Source: Todiramphus chloris collaris (Eukaryota > Chordata > Aves > Coraciiformes > Alcedinidae). From it: 64,000 nucleotides of DNA. Below the pieces are notes generated by a model that ran no database searches, had not been told where the DNA came from, and saw only the letters and a list, made by a program, of their open reading frames with translations. Below are positions 12,601-26,582 of this stretch, piece by piece; the first letter of the stretch is position 1, and every line of letters begins with the position of its first letter. The translations under genes were made by a program, and so were the position numbers. The DNA lies in NCBI GenBank assembly GCA_025345505.1, contig JANVCC010000076.1, forward strand, positions 10,950,577-11,014,576, written 5' to 3'.

Positions 12601-15600
12601 GGCTCATCCTTCTTTGGATTAACACTAAAGAAAATGCACTAGTTTGATGGTTGTAGTAAATGAGCCTTGAGCTTTCTCTTTTTTGTTCATGGCTGGTTAG
12701 GTGTGCAGGTCACGTTCCAGCTTCATTAGTGAATGGTGGCAACTTAAGTCTGGTTATTAATTCTCCAGCTTGCAAGATGTTAGCAACAGAAGCCCAATAT
12801 TATTGACATAATGTTGGCTGAACCACAGATTTCTGAGTCTAGCAGGACTTTTATTTTTGTTTCTTGATGAAAAATGTCTTGTTGAAAAAAAAAAGCAGCT
12901 GCTTAGTGCTAGACAGGTTCACATGTGTTAACATTACACCTGGTGTGTTAACAACTGGAAAAGTGACATGCTTGAATATTTTCATTCAGATTTTTAAATT
13001 TTTTTTGTGTTTTTTCAAGACTTCTGAAAAGTTACAGGCTTAATTTTTTTGAGAGAGTTTAAAAACAGGTTTAGTGAATGAAAACACTTAAATTGCACTT
13101 CCTATTCTCCTCAGGAAGAGAATTTTTGCCTGATTGCAATGTTTTTGGCTAATTTAAAATACCAAAATATATTTTATTTTATTTGCAAGATGTATTCTCC
13201 GTTTTCTCTACTCTGAAATACTTCAACATGTTTAGTCTTCTACTAGCAGAAGTATCGTATTCATTCTGCATCATTACTAGGTCAAAACTTTCAAGGGAAA
13301 ACCAGAAATTTTCATAATTTCCTCATGTATGACGACAATTATATTCAAAGGGGGCATGAGAGACAGAAAACCATTGCTGTTGAGATATTTCTAATGTGTT
13401 CATGACCACGGTATCCTGCCACGTTAATGAAATTAACTGAAGACTAATTGAATTCATACACTTCTTTCATTGCACTAATTACAACAGCACAACTTCTGTA
13501 TGTGTCAGACACTTGCCTGTATTTGTGTATACGTGATCATTCCTGTTTCTATCAGTAATGAAGACACCATTCATAGGAATAAGCTAAGATTGACTTTTGG
13601 CCCTAGTAATACAATTAAAGCCTAGAACAAGATAAAGTAAAACATTATGTTGCATGACAGGACAACATCTGTTGTCTCCTTTAATTACTACTAAAATGTA
13701 AAGGGAATTTTGTATGCCATTTTCTAGCCTCTTCATTATCTTATGAATGCTATTTGATCTCCCCTTTTCAAAACTCCTGTAAAATTAGCATTGTGGCTTA
13801 CCTTTCATTTTAAAATCAAGTTCTTGGAAAATGCAGTGAAATGAATCTCAGGCTATTCATGGTTACACATGTTGCTTTTCTTGCTGTGACTGTATTCTGA
13901 ACTGTTGAGCTGAAGGAATATTGAAATGTCAGCATGCTTCTTGCCTATAAATAAAGAACAGGCATGTAGAGTGAGTGGTGTCAAGAGGGGAATGACAAAT
14001 CATGTCCACATATAACCCTATATTTCTTGTGTATACTCCTATACAACTCTATCCAGTATTGACATGTAATTTCTGCAGTGCAATCCAAATCACGTTCAAA
14101 GGACGGACAATTTTTATTACCATTCATCCTTGTCAGGATCACTTGAACAGCATGTATAACTGAACACTCCAAGAAGCAATCTTTTTCTGTGTGAAGTGAT
14201 TATCAGAATACAAAGTGAGCCAGGAATAGGAAAAACAGAAGTTCGTGACACTCCCTGAGAAAGAAAACTAAACAGATTCTACTAAACCAAGTGAAAAGAT
14301 TTAAAAATTATGCCCACTGGACTTAGTTTTTGATTTGTCTAGTGCCTTATTTCCAGAGCACTGTTACATGAATCTTTTAATACTGAAAACACCCATTAAA
14401 AGGCCTCCCAGTTCTCTGTCTCCAGCCAGCCTGGCTAATACATACAGGGTACTTAGCTTATTTTTAAGCAGGAAATTCCGAGTCTACCAGAAGTATCACT
14501 TTTATTAAAGGCTAATGAGGAATCAGGAGAAATGGTAGAATCAGAAACCATCTAGAGGGACTATCTTGTAAGACTTTTAATTGGTGAAGGACTGTGACAT
14601 GATCACTAATGAGGACAAGCAGTTTTAAGGAAAGTGGAAACAAGAGAGCCAGGAAGCAAGGGGTAGCTGTAGAAGAGGAAGAGTCAGAACAAACTTGCTG
14701 TACATTCCAGTTTATTTCTGACTTCTATATGCCCCAAACACGCTCCAGTCATTAATACCTTAATCCAGGAAATAAAAAGAATGAAAAGACACACTGAGAT
14801 GTTTGTTATTTCATAGAAACTCTGGCCTTATATTTGATACCACAGTTCTTATATTTGTGCTGTCAACTATACGTTTGATTAGTTCCTTACTTTTCTCCCG
14901 GTTACATTACTCTTTTGTTGGCTACAATAGAAAGTTGTGTTTATATATTTATTCTTTGTATAATAAATATTCTAGCACATTTATGGTGAGCCTGTATTGT
15001 CCACATTGATCCAGACCTGACTGTAGGTTCCGCCACAGCCTCCGGTGTTTTGTCTTCTGCATTTCTCTTGTCACTTTTTGGAAGGAAGTTCAGTGATGAA
15101 TTGGAACAGTGATGACAGAGCTGTATCAGCACAGCGCTTCCTGGCAAGTCAGCCTCACAGAAATTACTTAGGACATCTCAATAAAAGTGAAGTAGTTCTT
15201 GTGCACTTCAAATGTCTCCAAATGTGCTCTACCCACTTTATGACCACTAGGATAGCTGCAGTGTTCTGCAGCTGGTAGAGTCCTTGTTAGTGACGGTACA
15301 AAGGTATAAAGAGTATAAACGTTGCTTACTCAAAAGCCTCTTGCAAAACATGGCAAATGGGAGCTGTTAGAGCCAGAACTTCAGCACCAATCAGAAGCCA
15401 GTTCAGACCACCAAGCAACCCAGAACCAGAGGAGTACAAAGATGGTTTAAAGCTAGTCTTGCTTATTCTCCTCTGAGGCTGTGAATCTAGTCCTTCTGCT
15501 TCTAGATGTTCTGTATAAAAATTCTTCTGTAGTCCTGCTGCATTGTTTACTTAATTTGGCAGGCTCCCTTCTACAGCAGGATTGGGTTTTCTTATTTAAA

Positions 15601-15889
15601 AACACAGCAGAAATAGAAGTGTTTTCTCCATGTTGTAAGCAGGCGCAGGAGCTTGGCACAGGTATTTTTGTATGCCTATTTTAATTTATGTCAGTAGACG
15701 AAGACACATACTACAAAGAATTACAGTCAAAACAATAGAGTCTTTTCGCCAGCTTCAGCTGATTTTGGACCAGGCATGTAAGTCCTCACATTATCCACAA
15801 AGCACACACAGAGTTGATGGAATCCAGTGGAAGAACTATGAATTTTCCAGACCTGTAGACTGATTTGGTGAGATCTCATTTATGGGGCA

Positions 15890-16203
15890 ATAGAATCACA
15901 GAATAGCAGAATCACTCATGTTGGAAAAGCCCCTTGGGATCATTGTGTCCAACCATTAGCCCCACTCTACAAGTTCACCCCTAGACCACGTCCCCCAACA
16001 CCACATCCAAGCAATGTTTAAACACATCCAGGGATGGTGACTGGACCACCTCCCTGGGCAGCCCATTCCGATGTTTCACTACCCTTTCCATGAAGAATTT
16101 TTTTCCTAATGTCTAGTCTAAACCTACCTTGTTTCAGTTTGAGGCCGTTCCCTCTGGTTCTATCAATAGTGCCATTCCATTTAGTCCTTTGCCTCTCTTC
16201 TAA
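15890..16203 (-). mobile_element. 5'-truncated CR1 LINE, minus strand
   Basis: The left end carries the CR1 3' terminus in reverse (AGAATCACAGAATAG, then the block beginning TTGGAAAAGCCCCTTGGGAT). To the right comes the usual antisense CR1 order: TCCAACCATTAGCCC, CATCCAGGGATGGTGACT, CACCTCCCTGGGCAGCC, CCATGAAGAATTTTTTTCC and TTCCCTCTGGTTCTAT. About 315 bp of the 3' untranslated part is present; the element is 5'-truncated, as most CR1 copies are. It carries no protein-coding part and stands in intergenic DNA. Confidence 0.93.
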
Positions 16204-19200
16204 CAAACAACAGTGCTGTCACTTCGTGCCAACTATGGGAAATTCTGAGATTTGAATATTTATCCATTAGGATCTGAACAGAAAATATTAAAGATGAAGT
16301 TTCAAAAAGCTGTGTTTCCAAGAGAAAGAAAAGAACACCCACATAATTTCGCAGCTATTTGTTAAATATAAGACCAAAAAGAAATGATGCCAGCTTCCTG
16401 GAGCCATTACTGTGAAAATGGCTAGCTTTTTGAGCCTTAGATTTAATATACTGCTCACAGAATTTATCACATTCAATCCTTTTATGACAGATAGTACGAC
16501 TTCATGTTTGTTAGTGATTGAGAGCTATACCAAAATGTGTTTCTGAAGTGTTGCATTGTATTGAGCAATTTTTCTCTTTACACTTCAACAAATTTAGTAG
16601 TGTGTGTAGAGCGTCTGCAAAATACCTTTTATAAATAACAGTATTGGAGATTCACCACTACCTGAAGGTTGCACTAGATTCCATATACAGGATAGGAATT
16701 TTGCAGTCAAGCCAATAGGAAAAGAAATGTTAGCTTAATAGACATAACATGAAAAGAAATAGTACAAAGAGTACGGATAATTAAACAAAGCAGGAAAAAC
16801 AAGACAGGGAATTATTTCAATGCAACACTTGGTCTGAGGTGAGAGGGCAGAAAACTGGGTAGCTTAATGGGATACTAACTTCAGTATCTTTTAAGTTCTT
16901 CTTCTTAAGTGGACCTGACCATGACCTCCACCTTTTAGCAAGGGTGGCAGTGGGTGTCCTGCTCCTTATAGTTTGCTTGTCCCTATGAAAGCAGAATATT
17001 ATTGAGGAAGAAGTGCTGTCAGGAACTACATCTACTGAAACAAAGAGATAAAATGGGCTAGAGCACCTGGGCTAAAGAATTGATTTGTGTGATTATACTG
17101 ACACAAAGATCTTCCAGCTCAGGTCAGACAGATCTCAGATGCACTGTTCCTACACCGAAGAGCTTATTGTCAAAACAAATATGGGAAAAACAACACGAAA
17201 CAAAGAAATAGCACAAAAAACCCCAAACCAAAACACAGTAATAGACAAGAGAGAGGAGATGCAATGTGTGTAGAAAGCAAAATGGCATTTCACCAGGGAT
17301 GGCAGAAGTAGGTAATTAACTCTGCCTCTCTAGGACTCTAACCTTGCTAGTTCAGTGATATTACACGAGGTCTTTGGTGGCAAGGGACAGGAAAAATGGG
17401 AAAACTACATTTGGGTCCTTTAGGCACTTCCTGTTTTGGCACAGCAGGATTCTCGATATACCAAAATCATCTGGGCACTATGATAAAGCATGCAGAATAT
17501 CTTTGACTGACTAATTTCTAGTAAACAGAACAAGAGGAAATGAAGATAGGGTAAGAGTGTTTATTTCTATTTCCATGTCTTGACACTGAGGTTGATTTGG
17601 TGTTACAGGTCTTTTTCCCTTTGAATAATTTAGATGCACAAGGAAGAAAAGGTCCTGTTCTTGGGATTAGGATCACTCAATGTATTAGCACATTTTTTTC
17701 ATTTCTAAAACACTGAGGTCATGTTATTTTGTATTAAAAGAAAATACTGGTTTTGGACACCTACTATCTCAGAAGCAGAGATAGAACCAGACAGGTGAAA
17801 AGTACAGAACTAAATACAAGCCTGTTATATGATGCCATTGTAAAAACAAAGAAACAGTGGCATTTTGAGAATAGCCATGGAACATATTTGGAATTTGGCA
17901 GTATAAATGATCTTCTGTATAGCCCTGTTGCAGTCCTCTAGCAGCTGTATCTGGAATACAGTGCACTGGCATTTCCAACCATTTAGGAATAATGCAGGAG
18001 GAAAACAATGGTAAATGGCAATGAAGTTATGAGTACAACACTTTGTGCAAGATGGACATTTTTAATATCTCTATGTGAAGGAAATCATCCAGTTTATTAC
18101 AGCAGCTCAAAAACTGTGTGGACTGTTACAGGAGCTGGTTTGGTTTGCAGTTCAATTTGCCATCCTAAATCAACAGTTAAATGAATCCTTGCAAACTCCA
18201 GCTAACCTAGCTTTTGCTGTCTGCATCCCTCTGCATACACAGTTTGCTTGTGTGTATACCCAGCATAGTGCCACCCAACAGAAAATCTGTTGGCGTTTTC
18301 TCACCGCCAACTGCTCTAAATCTCACTCTTTAGCCCTGTTGGTAGATTTACCTGCATGTGTTAGGTGTGAAAGACTGCTGCACTGCAGCATTTGCTAAGT
18401 TTGTACACAGCACCGAGCAGTACTCCAGAGAGACTGGTGCTTCTGCTAAAACAAATAAACTACAGAGGAGCATCTTGCGCTGCCTGCATCGTGCCTCAGG
18501 CAGGCTCGCTTCCTTTTGCATTCCAGCCTCTAGTTATTTGGTCAGCATCCTTGTCTTTAAAAATACTTTAAATATATTTCAATATTGTCACTTGCAACTT
18601 CAGTGTATGGTTTTAAGCCACACCTCTTTTGTTGCTCTTGCTTGCACTAACTGCTGTAGAAAGACTTTAGAAAATGAGGTCATTTTAAATTTCCTCTTAT
18701 TCCCGTTTAATTTTCATACCCAAGCTGTTTCTTGTCCAACTTCTTTCTAAGGTCCTTTATACTGTTTTATGATCTCCCCTTCTTTCTTAACCGCCTGTTC
18801 ATGGTAAATTTTACTTGTAATGTTCCTAAATGGGGGATACAACTGCAGCATTCAGAGCCTCCTAATATATATTACAGTTTGGTTTATTAGGACACAGGCA
18901 CTGTTACCTTCCTGGCACAACATCAGTACTTTTAACAGCAAGTTCTGCTTAGAAACCAAAGGTGCATTATAGCTGAACATCCTAGAAAATAACATTCTAA
19001 GAGGTTTTGTCCCTTGATGTAATATTAATATACATTAACACAAAATATTAAAATGCCTTAGCGATTCTCTGCAAAAATGTTACTAATACGGCCAATGGTC
19101 AGCACCCTGTTTTAGTTTAAATCAATGATGACTGTATGATGGATTTTTATTCTAGTAAGAGAAGCTGTTTAATTTTTAACAATCCTTCTTCCCCTCTGCC

Positions 19201-22200
19201 CTCTAGCAAATCTGGAAGTTCATACAGGAGAATATTAAAAGGAAAACACATATTAAAAATGTTGAGATTGTCTTCAATGTACTGGGCTTCTCTGGCCAGT
19301 GAGATCTCTTTTATTCACCTGAATTAATGAATTTCCTTTGTCTTGGACTTAAATTTTCCAGATTGTTTTCAAATAGTAGATATTGTTTATACAGAAAATT
19401 GTATAATTTTGAAGCCCTTACAATATTTTATGTAGTAACTGATGGTCACTGGTGGGACATCAACCAGGGACTGTGTTCTTTAGAAGTTAAACATCTACAA
19501 GAAATTAGACCTCTATCACCCTTGGTGTTTTCCTCTTAGCTTGGGTGTGCTAAAAATGAAGGCAGGAATGCATCTCAAGCTTGCTCTTATTCTCCTTTCT
19601 GAATAGAAGCACATGAAATTACTCAAGGATGAGGAATAATACTACGTGTATACACAGTGCCATTCTCACCCTCTTCAGCATGAGTTTTGTCTATGAATGG
19701 TCTTGACACTGTAGAACTCTAGCAGAAGTGCTTACAGGAAGACAAATCTACAGCTTGCTCACAGTACTCCAGAAGCCAGATCTGCTATATTTCAATCCTT
19801 TCCATTTTCAGAAGCAGATGTGAAAACAGTGACTTATGTAATAACTTACTAGGCAGTGTATTCTAACCTTGCACAAGCAAAAAAAAAATCTTAGTAAAAG
19901 TTTAGATGCCCCTTTAACCCATTTGTAAACTATTGTGTATGGCTACATATAAGACTCTACATATAAAACACAGTTTGACTTCTGTGACTTAGCTATTGCA
20001 CAGATTCAAACACACTGCAACTTCATACTTAGGCATGAATCAGTATAAGCATCTACTTGATTTCCTAACCAGGGTATATTGAAAGCATATCCTTTTGCTT
20101 TCTGGCACAAAATGCTGAATATTCTCTCATTCCAAAATCAAATTCCAAATGGCATTGTTTTAAACAGCCAGGGCAAGTGGCAAATTACAGGCTAGGGTAC
20201 TACAGTATACACAGTATTAATGATAGTCTGTAATGTATTTAAGGTATCAGGCTGGTAGGTGCCTGTAGGAGAAATGGTAGTCTTTTCCTTTGTCCTATTT
20301 AAGGTAATCGTACTCTGACTGTAGAATCTGAAGCCCAGATATTCTATCACACATTCCCAGACTCCTCCAGTAAGAGTTTCCTTCAGGGGAACGAAAACTG
20401 CAGTTCAGGCGTACGGCCATAGAGCGGCAGCCGAGTAACAACAGCGAAAAAAGATGTACTCGATATTCCAAGAAGCGGGCATTTCCTACTGGTTTAACAT
20501 TGCATCGGGGTTTCTAAACGCTAGAGAGAGAAATGAATGAGTCACGGCTAGTCCCTAGAGGGGGAAAAAAATAATCTGGCCTCGATAAAAGCTCGATACT
20601 AAGGGGAGGGAGAGGAAAGAGGTTGAAAAGTAGATGGCAAAGGGGGTCAGATTATGTGCCTGCATAAGCAAAGCTGATCAAAGAGTAAGAAACGAAGGAC
20701 TTGATTTCTGTCTTGAAAATCAAAAGCTTTTCCTTCCCTTTGATACAGGCAGTTAGTACTTCCATCACCTATGGAAGCTAGTGGACCGGATTACATTAAT
20801 ACAAGCTAATTTTTAGTTAAGTGGTTTCACAGACTCTTCATTGATAAAAATACGTCTCAAAAAGCCTCTGAATGTTCAACCAGTATGGCAAATCTAAAAT
20901 GTCAAAGAACAGTATATGATTGTTCTGTTGTTTGTGAAACAAGAGCAATTAAGATCTCTCTGCACTGAGCTTTATTTTTATGTGGAATTAAGTGGGTTTA
21001 GCAGCTTCAAGCATACTTGAAAGAGTATGTAAAAACTCACTGAGGCTGAGCTTTCTTTGCGTTTATGTAAATGAAAATCAGGATTAACTCCATTAATGCT
21101 AGTGGAGTTTTAACAGCATGAAATGAGTATAAAAAAAAGCATTAGCCACAGCAACTTTTAAAGACGTTAGTTCTCGATGCTACTAAATTATACAGCTCAT
21201 TTTCCTTAAAAACAGCCTTATTCTATATGAACCTTTTATAGTTTTACTTCAAATAGCTGCAATTATCAAATTTAGTTATTACACAATAAATATCTTCATG
21301 CAGCAATTCCTGATTTCTGTATCTGTTATGTCCATATATTACCGATGTTCTGTGCAGACCAGAAGTAATACAAAATGGAGAAAAGTGGGGAGATAAATAC
21401 CAACCAATTAGTAAACAAATGCAGTCTGCACTATACTTTGATGTGAACAACTTTACTACAGCAGGCTTGAAATTACCTATCAGACTGAGATATAATTTGA
21501 AAACTGAAAAGAACCCTCACACGAAGCTGAAAAAGCCTTTGCTGACATAACTCGTGTTTCTTCAAATTACCACAATTTCCCTTTTACCTACACATAACCA
21601 TCTGACTTACGTGGCTGACATTCAGTGCTTAAAGTAGGGAGAACTGGTAAATATAATTCTTCCCAGAGCTGTAACCATTACTCTAAATAGTCCATATTCT
21701 GCTCCTTTCTCTTCTGTATCTGCTGCTTGCAAGAACTTGATGTTTCTAAAGGGTGAAGAAGAAAGTGGCAACCTCTGACCTTCTCAGCTTCCTCCTGGAT
21801 ATCAAAACAAAGTCAGTATCTTGTTACCTTCAGCTTCTGCCTCACTACCACTTAGCCTGTTGATACTTTCATGTTTTTAATGTGAAAAGAGGTGTCAGTC
21901 AAGTATTCTTTAATGGCTTACACAGATGGGTCTCTCCAGCCCGATATCCCATCTTCTGCAAGAACTAATAGCACATACTTACAAGAGGAAGATGAAAATA
22001 GCTTAATTAACCTCTCTTTCCAGCAATATGCAGTTCAGAATCTTTGTGAGCCGAAGAAGGCATCAGGAGTACTTTTTTCAGTATCAATTTTAACCAATGG
22101 GATTTATCCTCCATTTCACTTACCTCCCTTTGAACTCATTTTACCCGTTGCCTTCCAACAACTGTGCTGCAATAACAAGTGATCTAGCCGGGCATTCTGA

Positions 22201-22497
22201 CACCTCTCCCTGGCTTCAGTTACTATCCCTTACAGTACCACTACCTCCTGCTTACTCGCTGCTTTAAACCTGAAATCAGATCACTTCACTGACAGCCCTC
22301 TAGTACTTATGAGAATAATGATGCCACAGACTCCACTGATTGAAATGGAGGGAATAAGCACTGCAAGGCCCTGCCAGCTGCCTTTGCTAGGAAGCCAGGC
22401 ATTGTAACTGGCTGTACTGGTGGGTGCTGTAAGCTATCTAGATCAGTGGTGCAAAATCCACTAGCCATCACTTACTAACAGCGATGGTTCAATAGGG
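16204..22497. other. Intergenic AT-rich DNA; one CpG cluster, no supported genes
   Basis: Between two CR1 copies. The frame at 18358-18750 (130 codons) has no recognisable motif and is probably chance. The only structured element I noticed is the CpG cluster near 20389, listed separately. Confidence 0.6.
20389..20700. promoter_or_regulatory. Isolated CpG cluster with AP-1 motif, candidate enhancer
   Basis: Roughly fifteen CpG dinucleotides fall within about 300 bp of otherwise CpG-poor DNA. A full AP-1 site TGAGTCA lies at 20538-20544, followed directly by CGG. CpG retention away from a promoter suggests an unmethylated regulatory element or a young insertion. No transposon signature was seen. 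The enhancer role is inference. Confidence 0.3.
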
Positions 22498-23015
22498 TCA
22501 ATAGACCTGGATGATGGGATGGACTGCATGCACGACAAGTATGTGAGTGATACTAAACTGGAGGGCATGGCTGTTACACTGGAAGGCAGGGCTGCTATTC
22601 AGAAGGACCCCTGCGTCCTGGGTAAATGGGCTGATAGGAACCTTATAAAGTTTAACAAGGGCAAATGCAAAGTTCTGTGTCAGGGCTGGAATAACTTCAC
22701 ACAACAGGACAAGCTGGAAGCCAGATAGGTAGAAAGCAGCTTTGCATAAAAGGACCTGGAGGTCCTGTTGGGACAACAAGTGGAATGTCAGTCGGCAACA
22801 TTCCCTTGGATTTTATTGAAGGTGCAGAGAGATGGGGCAAGAGACAATGGCTGTGAGTTAGAACACAGGAAATTCCCACTAGGTATCAGGAACAACTTTG
22901 TTACCATGAGAGCAGTCCAATACTGGAACAAGGGCCCAGAGAGCTTGTGGAATCTCTGCCCTTGGAAACATTTGAAGCTGGACTGGGAATTTCTGTCAAA
23001 AGAAGCTCTCTTTTG
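22498..23015 (+). mobile_element. CR1 LINE fragment with reverse-transcriptase C-terminus remnant
   Basis: The plus strand reads the end of CR1 ORF2 and part of its 3' UTR. In the frame at 22519-22728 the blocks EGRAAIQ and KWADRNLIKFNKGKCKVL are clear matches to the CR1 reverse-transcriptase tail. Further on, CTAGGTATCAGGAACAAC and AGCAGTCCAATACTGGAAC match the later CR1 segment. The frame is cut by a stop at 22726-22728 and by apparent deletions near 22780-22800. The standard octamer-type 3' end is absent, so the element is decayed at both ends and cannot be active. Confidence 0.9.
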
Positions 23016-23676
23016 AGATTCAGGCTCCAGCTATGAGAAGGTGAACTACCATAAATTCTTTTCTTAAATACTTAGGACTCAGTACAGAAATAGTTTCACA
23101 GAAATCTGATTTTACCAACTGAAACAACCATGCATTATACAATTATAGCACTTCAGCAGCACAGTCATCTTCAGAAGGAGTCTATAAACTTCAATTTTGT
23201 TTTCCTTCCAATTTTAGTATGTATTTATTAGCACGTATTTCTGGCTATGGCTGCAACCCTGATAAACATAATCCATTTGAGTTTCTGGATTCCAATAAAA
23301 GGAAGTAAAACATTCTGGCTCATTCTGCCACTTTTTTTCCTACAGCTGTATATCACTTTCCCAGGTTATTTCCATGGAATCGGCAAGTTACACGTGTTTG
23401 GCTGATTAAGAATTTATTTTGCATCTTTTAAAAAATTGTAAACAGGGCATTCATTAACTTATCAGGTAGGAATACCAGCACAGTGATGCCTACTTTGTGA
23501 CTGCTGTCCCAGTTTTATCGAAAGATTCACAGTTTAAATCCTGAGGCATTATTAGATCACCTTGTCTTTTTTTTGTGCATCACAGGTATTCAGTATGTTC
23601 CTTGCTTAGTTTATCAAAACAAGACAGGTGCCTTGACTACAGCATGTAAGGTCATATGGGTGTTATCCAGTCCCAC

Positions 23677-23761
23677 TCACACACCCATGCACACAAAGAA
23701 TTACGTGTATATTCATATATATATATACACACACATTTGTAATATTCATATACATGTATAC
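23677..23761. repeat. Mixed CA and TA dinucleotide repeat
   Basis: Short CA runs flank an ATATATATATATA core and are followed by further ATACA-type sequence. It is a degenerate microsatellite and a likely length-variable site. Confidence 0.8.
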
Positions 23762-25796
23762 AGCAAGATATCCTGAAGTCAATAATAATAAACTACAAGA
23801 AAAAACCCTACAGGCTTAGGTTCTCAACTACACCACAACTTTTAATAAGATACAAACTGATACCAAAGCAGCTTTTTGAATATAATGGGATTCCTACTCA
23901 TATGCATAATGTAGAATAGATGCTAGAGGACTTCAGAGTTGAATACTAGTTAGCATCATCATTTGGCAGGTAAGATATTTCCCACGGGTCACACAATTCT
24001 ACATATTTATTCCTAGTGATTCAACTAATCTCTGCTCTGGAAAGCTGAACTCCTCTACCAGAGCTTCTCCTCCCATCCCGTGCAGATAACTCCAGCAATA
24101 AGCCTCTAGTGACTGGAACAGATGTTGTTGTTTATTTAATTTATTTATTTTACTAATGCACATCTGCCAGGGCCAACAAATGAAAAACACTGAATTCCAT
24201 CAGGATTTCAATTTCCAGTGACTACATGTTAAAGGACAGAGTCCCTAAAAATGTTTGGTTTTTTTTTTTTTAAACGAGAGTGTCAAGCTTGAACTTGAAC
24301 AAATATTTTCTTATGATAAAGAATCTCCAGACACTGGTATCTGGCAGCTTACATCCTGTAAATAGACAAGTTCTTGGGTGTGCAAACTATAACTGATTTC
24401 TCAGAGACAAGCGCGTACAACTCATGCTGTACAGCTAGGACATATTTCCTGCAATAGTCCAAGTTCAACATTAAAAATATTTCATTACATAATCCAACCT
24501 ATTTAGGATACTAACTATGCATTGCTTTCTTTCCCTCCATGTAGGTAGATGGCAACCATATGCAATTTGCCCTTAATGCAACTAAAATACTACAGAATCT
24601 CATTTGGGAGAAAGGAATATAAGGAAGAATAGGAAGAGTAAAACAACTCGACAGAAAAGCCCTTAAAAAGGCAACTGGAAGACAAATTCCCTTGAATTAT
24701 AATTCTGACAACTTCTGGGTCTCTATTTTGCTTTCAGCAAGACAGTTAATGGCCAGATTTCCAACAATCGTGGCACTGCCTAACTTTCAGATGCTAGAGT
24801 GAAATTCATACCTGTGTTACAGGTCCTTCATGGGGTACATGGGGAGAACTAAGCCCCTTACAAGGGCCATCCCTTTTAAGTCTGCACTGAGCAGGAAGCT
24901 GCTTAGAACTAGCAAAAGGGCTAGCCGATACAGAAGATTTTAACTGCAACCCTGTCCTCTCTGGAGATTCAGTGTATGAATTAGTTCTCCAAATGAAGAT
25001 TTTTATTTATGTAGCACCTAGACTCTAAAAACTGCTCTTAGAAAGAACTGAAGGGAGTTTTCTTCAGAACAGATCTGCTGAGGAGCTGCTGCTGGCTCTA
25101 GAAATAGTTTATTAATAGATCATTTGCCTACAAAATAAAAGAGCAGGGCTTGAGTTTTCCTCAGACAAAGTAATTCAAACCAACTTTTCCTTCCTTGCAT
25201 TTTACTCATCAATTTATACAAAGTGGGAAGCTAGGGAACCTTTTGAAGCCGCAGTACTGTGCTGCCAAAGAGTGCAAGGCTGAGAAGAGCAAGCAAGAGG
25301 AGCACGATTGTACCAGCTGGCAGCTGGGAACTAGCTCTCAAAGGGAGAGAAAGAGACTTTGAGCATGGCCTTTGATCCTAATGCTGTCTGTGCATTTTAT
25401 CCAATCATTTTTAAATGCAAAGGATTGTGAACACTTCTCACCTACCAGAGGCTTTTGAAAAAATACCAACAGGATTATTTTTTTTTCAAAGAATGTAGGC
25501 ACCTATTAATGCTGATATCTGACCCAAAATCTCCAACTGCCATTGACCTCTAATTCAGCAAACTGCTGAGGATTTCAGTAAAACTTCTCATTGAATACCT
25601 TGCAGAACAAGGAGGGACCTTAAAATACAGGGCTTTATGTCTGTGATTTTGCTGGAAGTCATCCTGGAGTTTATGTCTTGATTCTTCTCAGTCTCTTTCT
25701 GAGAGTGTCTCTCCCACTCTGAGAGTTTGAAGTAATTAATTTCACACGAGGATCTGTGTCCAGTTTTTCTCCTGCGCTGAGTATTTATTTGGCATA

Positions 25797-25830
25797 AATA
25801 AAATCACTATTGGGAAAAAAAAAAAAAAAA
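25797..25830 (+). other. Poly(A) signal and 16-A tract: possible retrocopy 3' end
   Basis: AATAAA at 25797-25802 is followed 12 bases later by sixteen consecutive A residues (25815-25830). This spacing matches a processed, reverse-transcribed mRNA end. The preceding 200 bp were not recognised as any gene or SINE, and I found no clear target-site duplication. A chance A-tract is the main alternative. Confidence 0.3.
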
Positions 25831-26582
25831 GAAAAACAAATTTTCAGAAGACTACGTAAAAACTTCTCTCAATTAACTAATCTATACACAGAACTCTTCA
25901 CATTTAGCCATAAACTCTGAACAGAAGTTAAGCTACAACGTAGTCCATTAAAATCAACTCAGTTTCCAGGAAACAACCCCCCTTTTCTGTATATTGTGTG
26001 CGAGAAATGCAAAGCAAAGCTTTGCTCCTTTGCAAGGCTTATTTCTGTCTCTTATTTTCTCTGTAGAAAGTAACACCTACTGACTTCACGAAGTATCTGA
26101 CAATGGTGAAGAATCACTTTATTCTAGACCTAGGCAAGGAACAAAAAAGCACATGCAAAGGAACAAAACACTACTAAGAATTACTCTCTGATACAGTATA
26201 GATTTTTTTGCCTAGCAGCTGAATGGTTCATCTCCTGTCTAGTATTGGCCCATTCACAGAAGAAATCAGTATTCATGTACTCACACAAGAATGATGCTTA
26301 ATAATATTTCATTGTATTTTAAGTAGTATAAGACAGACATGCAGACTGGTATGATCTTCCATTGCGTATTTTGTCTCTGCACCTTTCCAGGCACGCAGCT
26401 GCACAGTGGTACTATTCAGAGGCCAATGGACTTGTACAGTATGACACTTTCCCCTTCATTTTTTTTAAATGAAGCAATTTTTTTTCCCTTCCCTTCACTC
26501 AGAATTTTGAGGGGGTACAGATAGAAAACATGGATATTTTTCCACTATTGACTATGATATGGCACATGTGCAGGTTGTAGGT

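Larger units (their letters stand above)
4446..15889. other. Intergenic AT-rich DNA without supported genes
   Basis: About 11 kb to the right of CpG island 1. All open frames are short and carry no domain or splice structure I can support. The visible items are a MIR-like fragment near 4676 and a G/T-only tract near 9551, both listed separately. Nothing else in it rises above background. Confidence 0.6.
23016..26582. other. Intergenic AT-rich DNA; dinucleotide repeat and poly(A)-ended segment
   Basis: No coding region is supported. It contains the CA/TA repeat at 23677-23761 and a segment ending in a polyadenylation signal plus a poly(A) run near 25830, listed separately. A 12-bp perfect palindrome, GCAAAGCTTTGC, lies at 26014-26025. 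Confidence 0.55.

Noticed and set aside
18358..18750. 130-codon plus-strand frame
   Set aside because: No domain recognised and no splice context in intergenic DNA.
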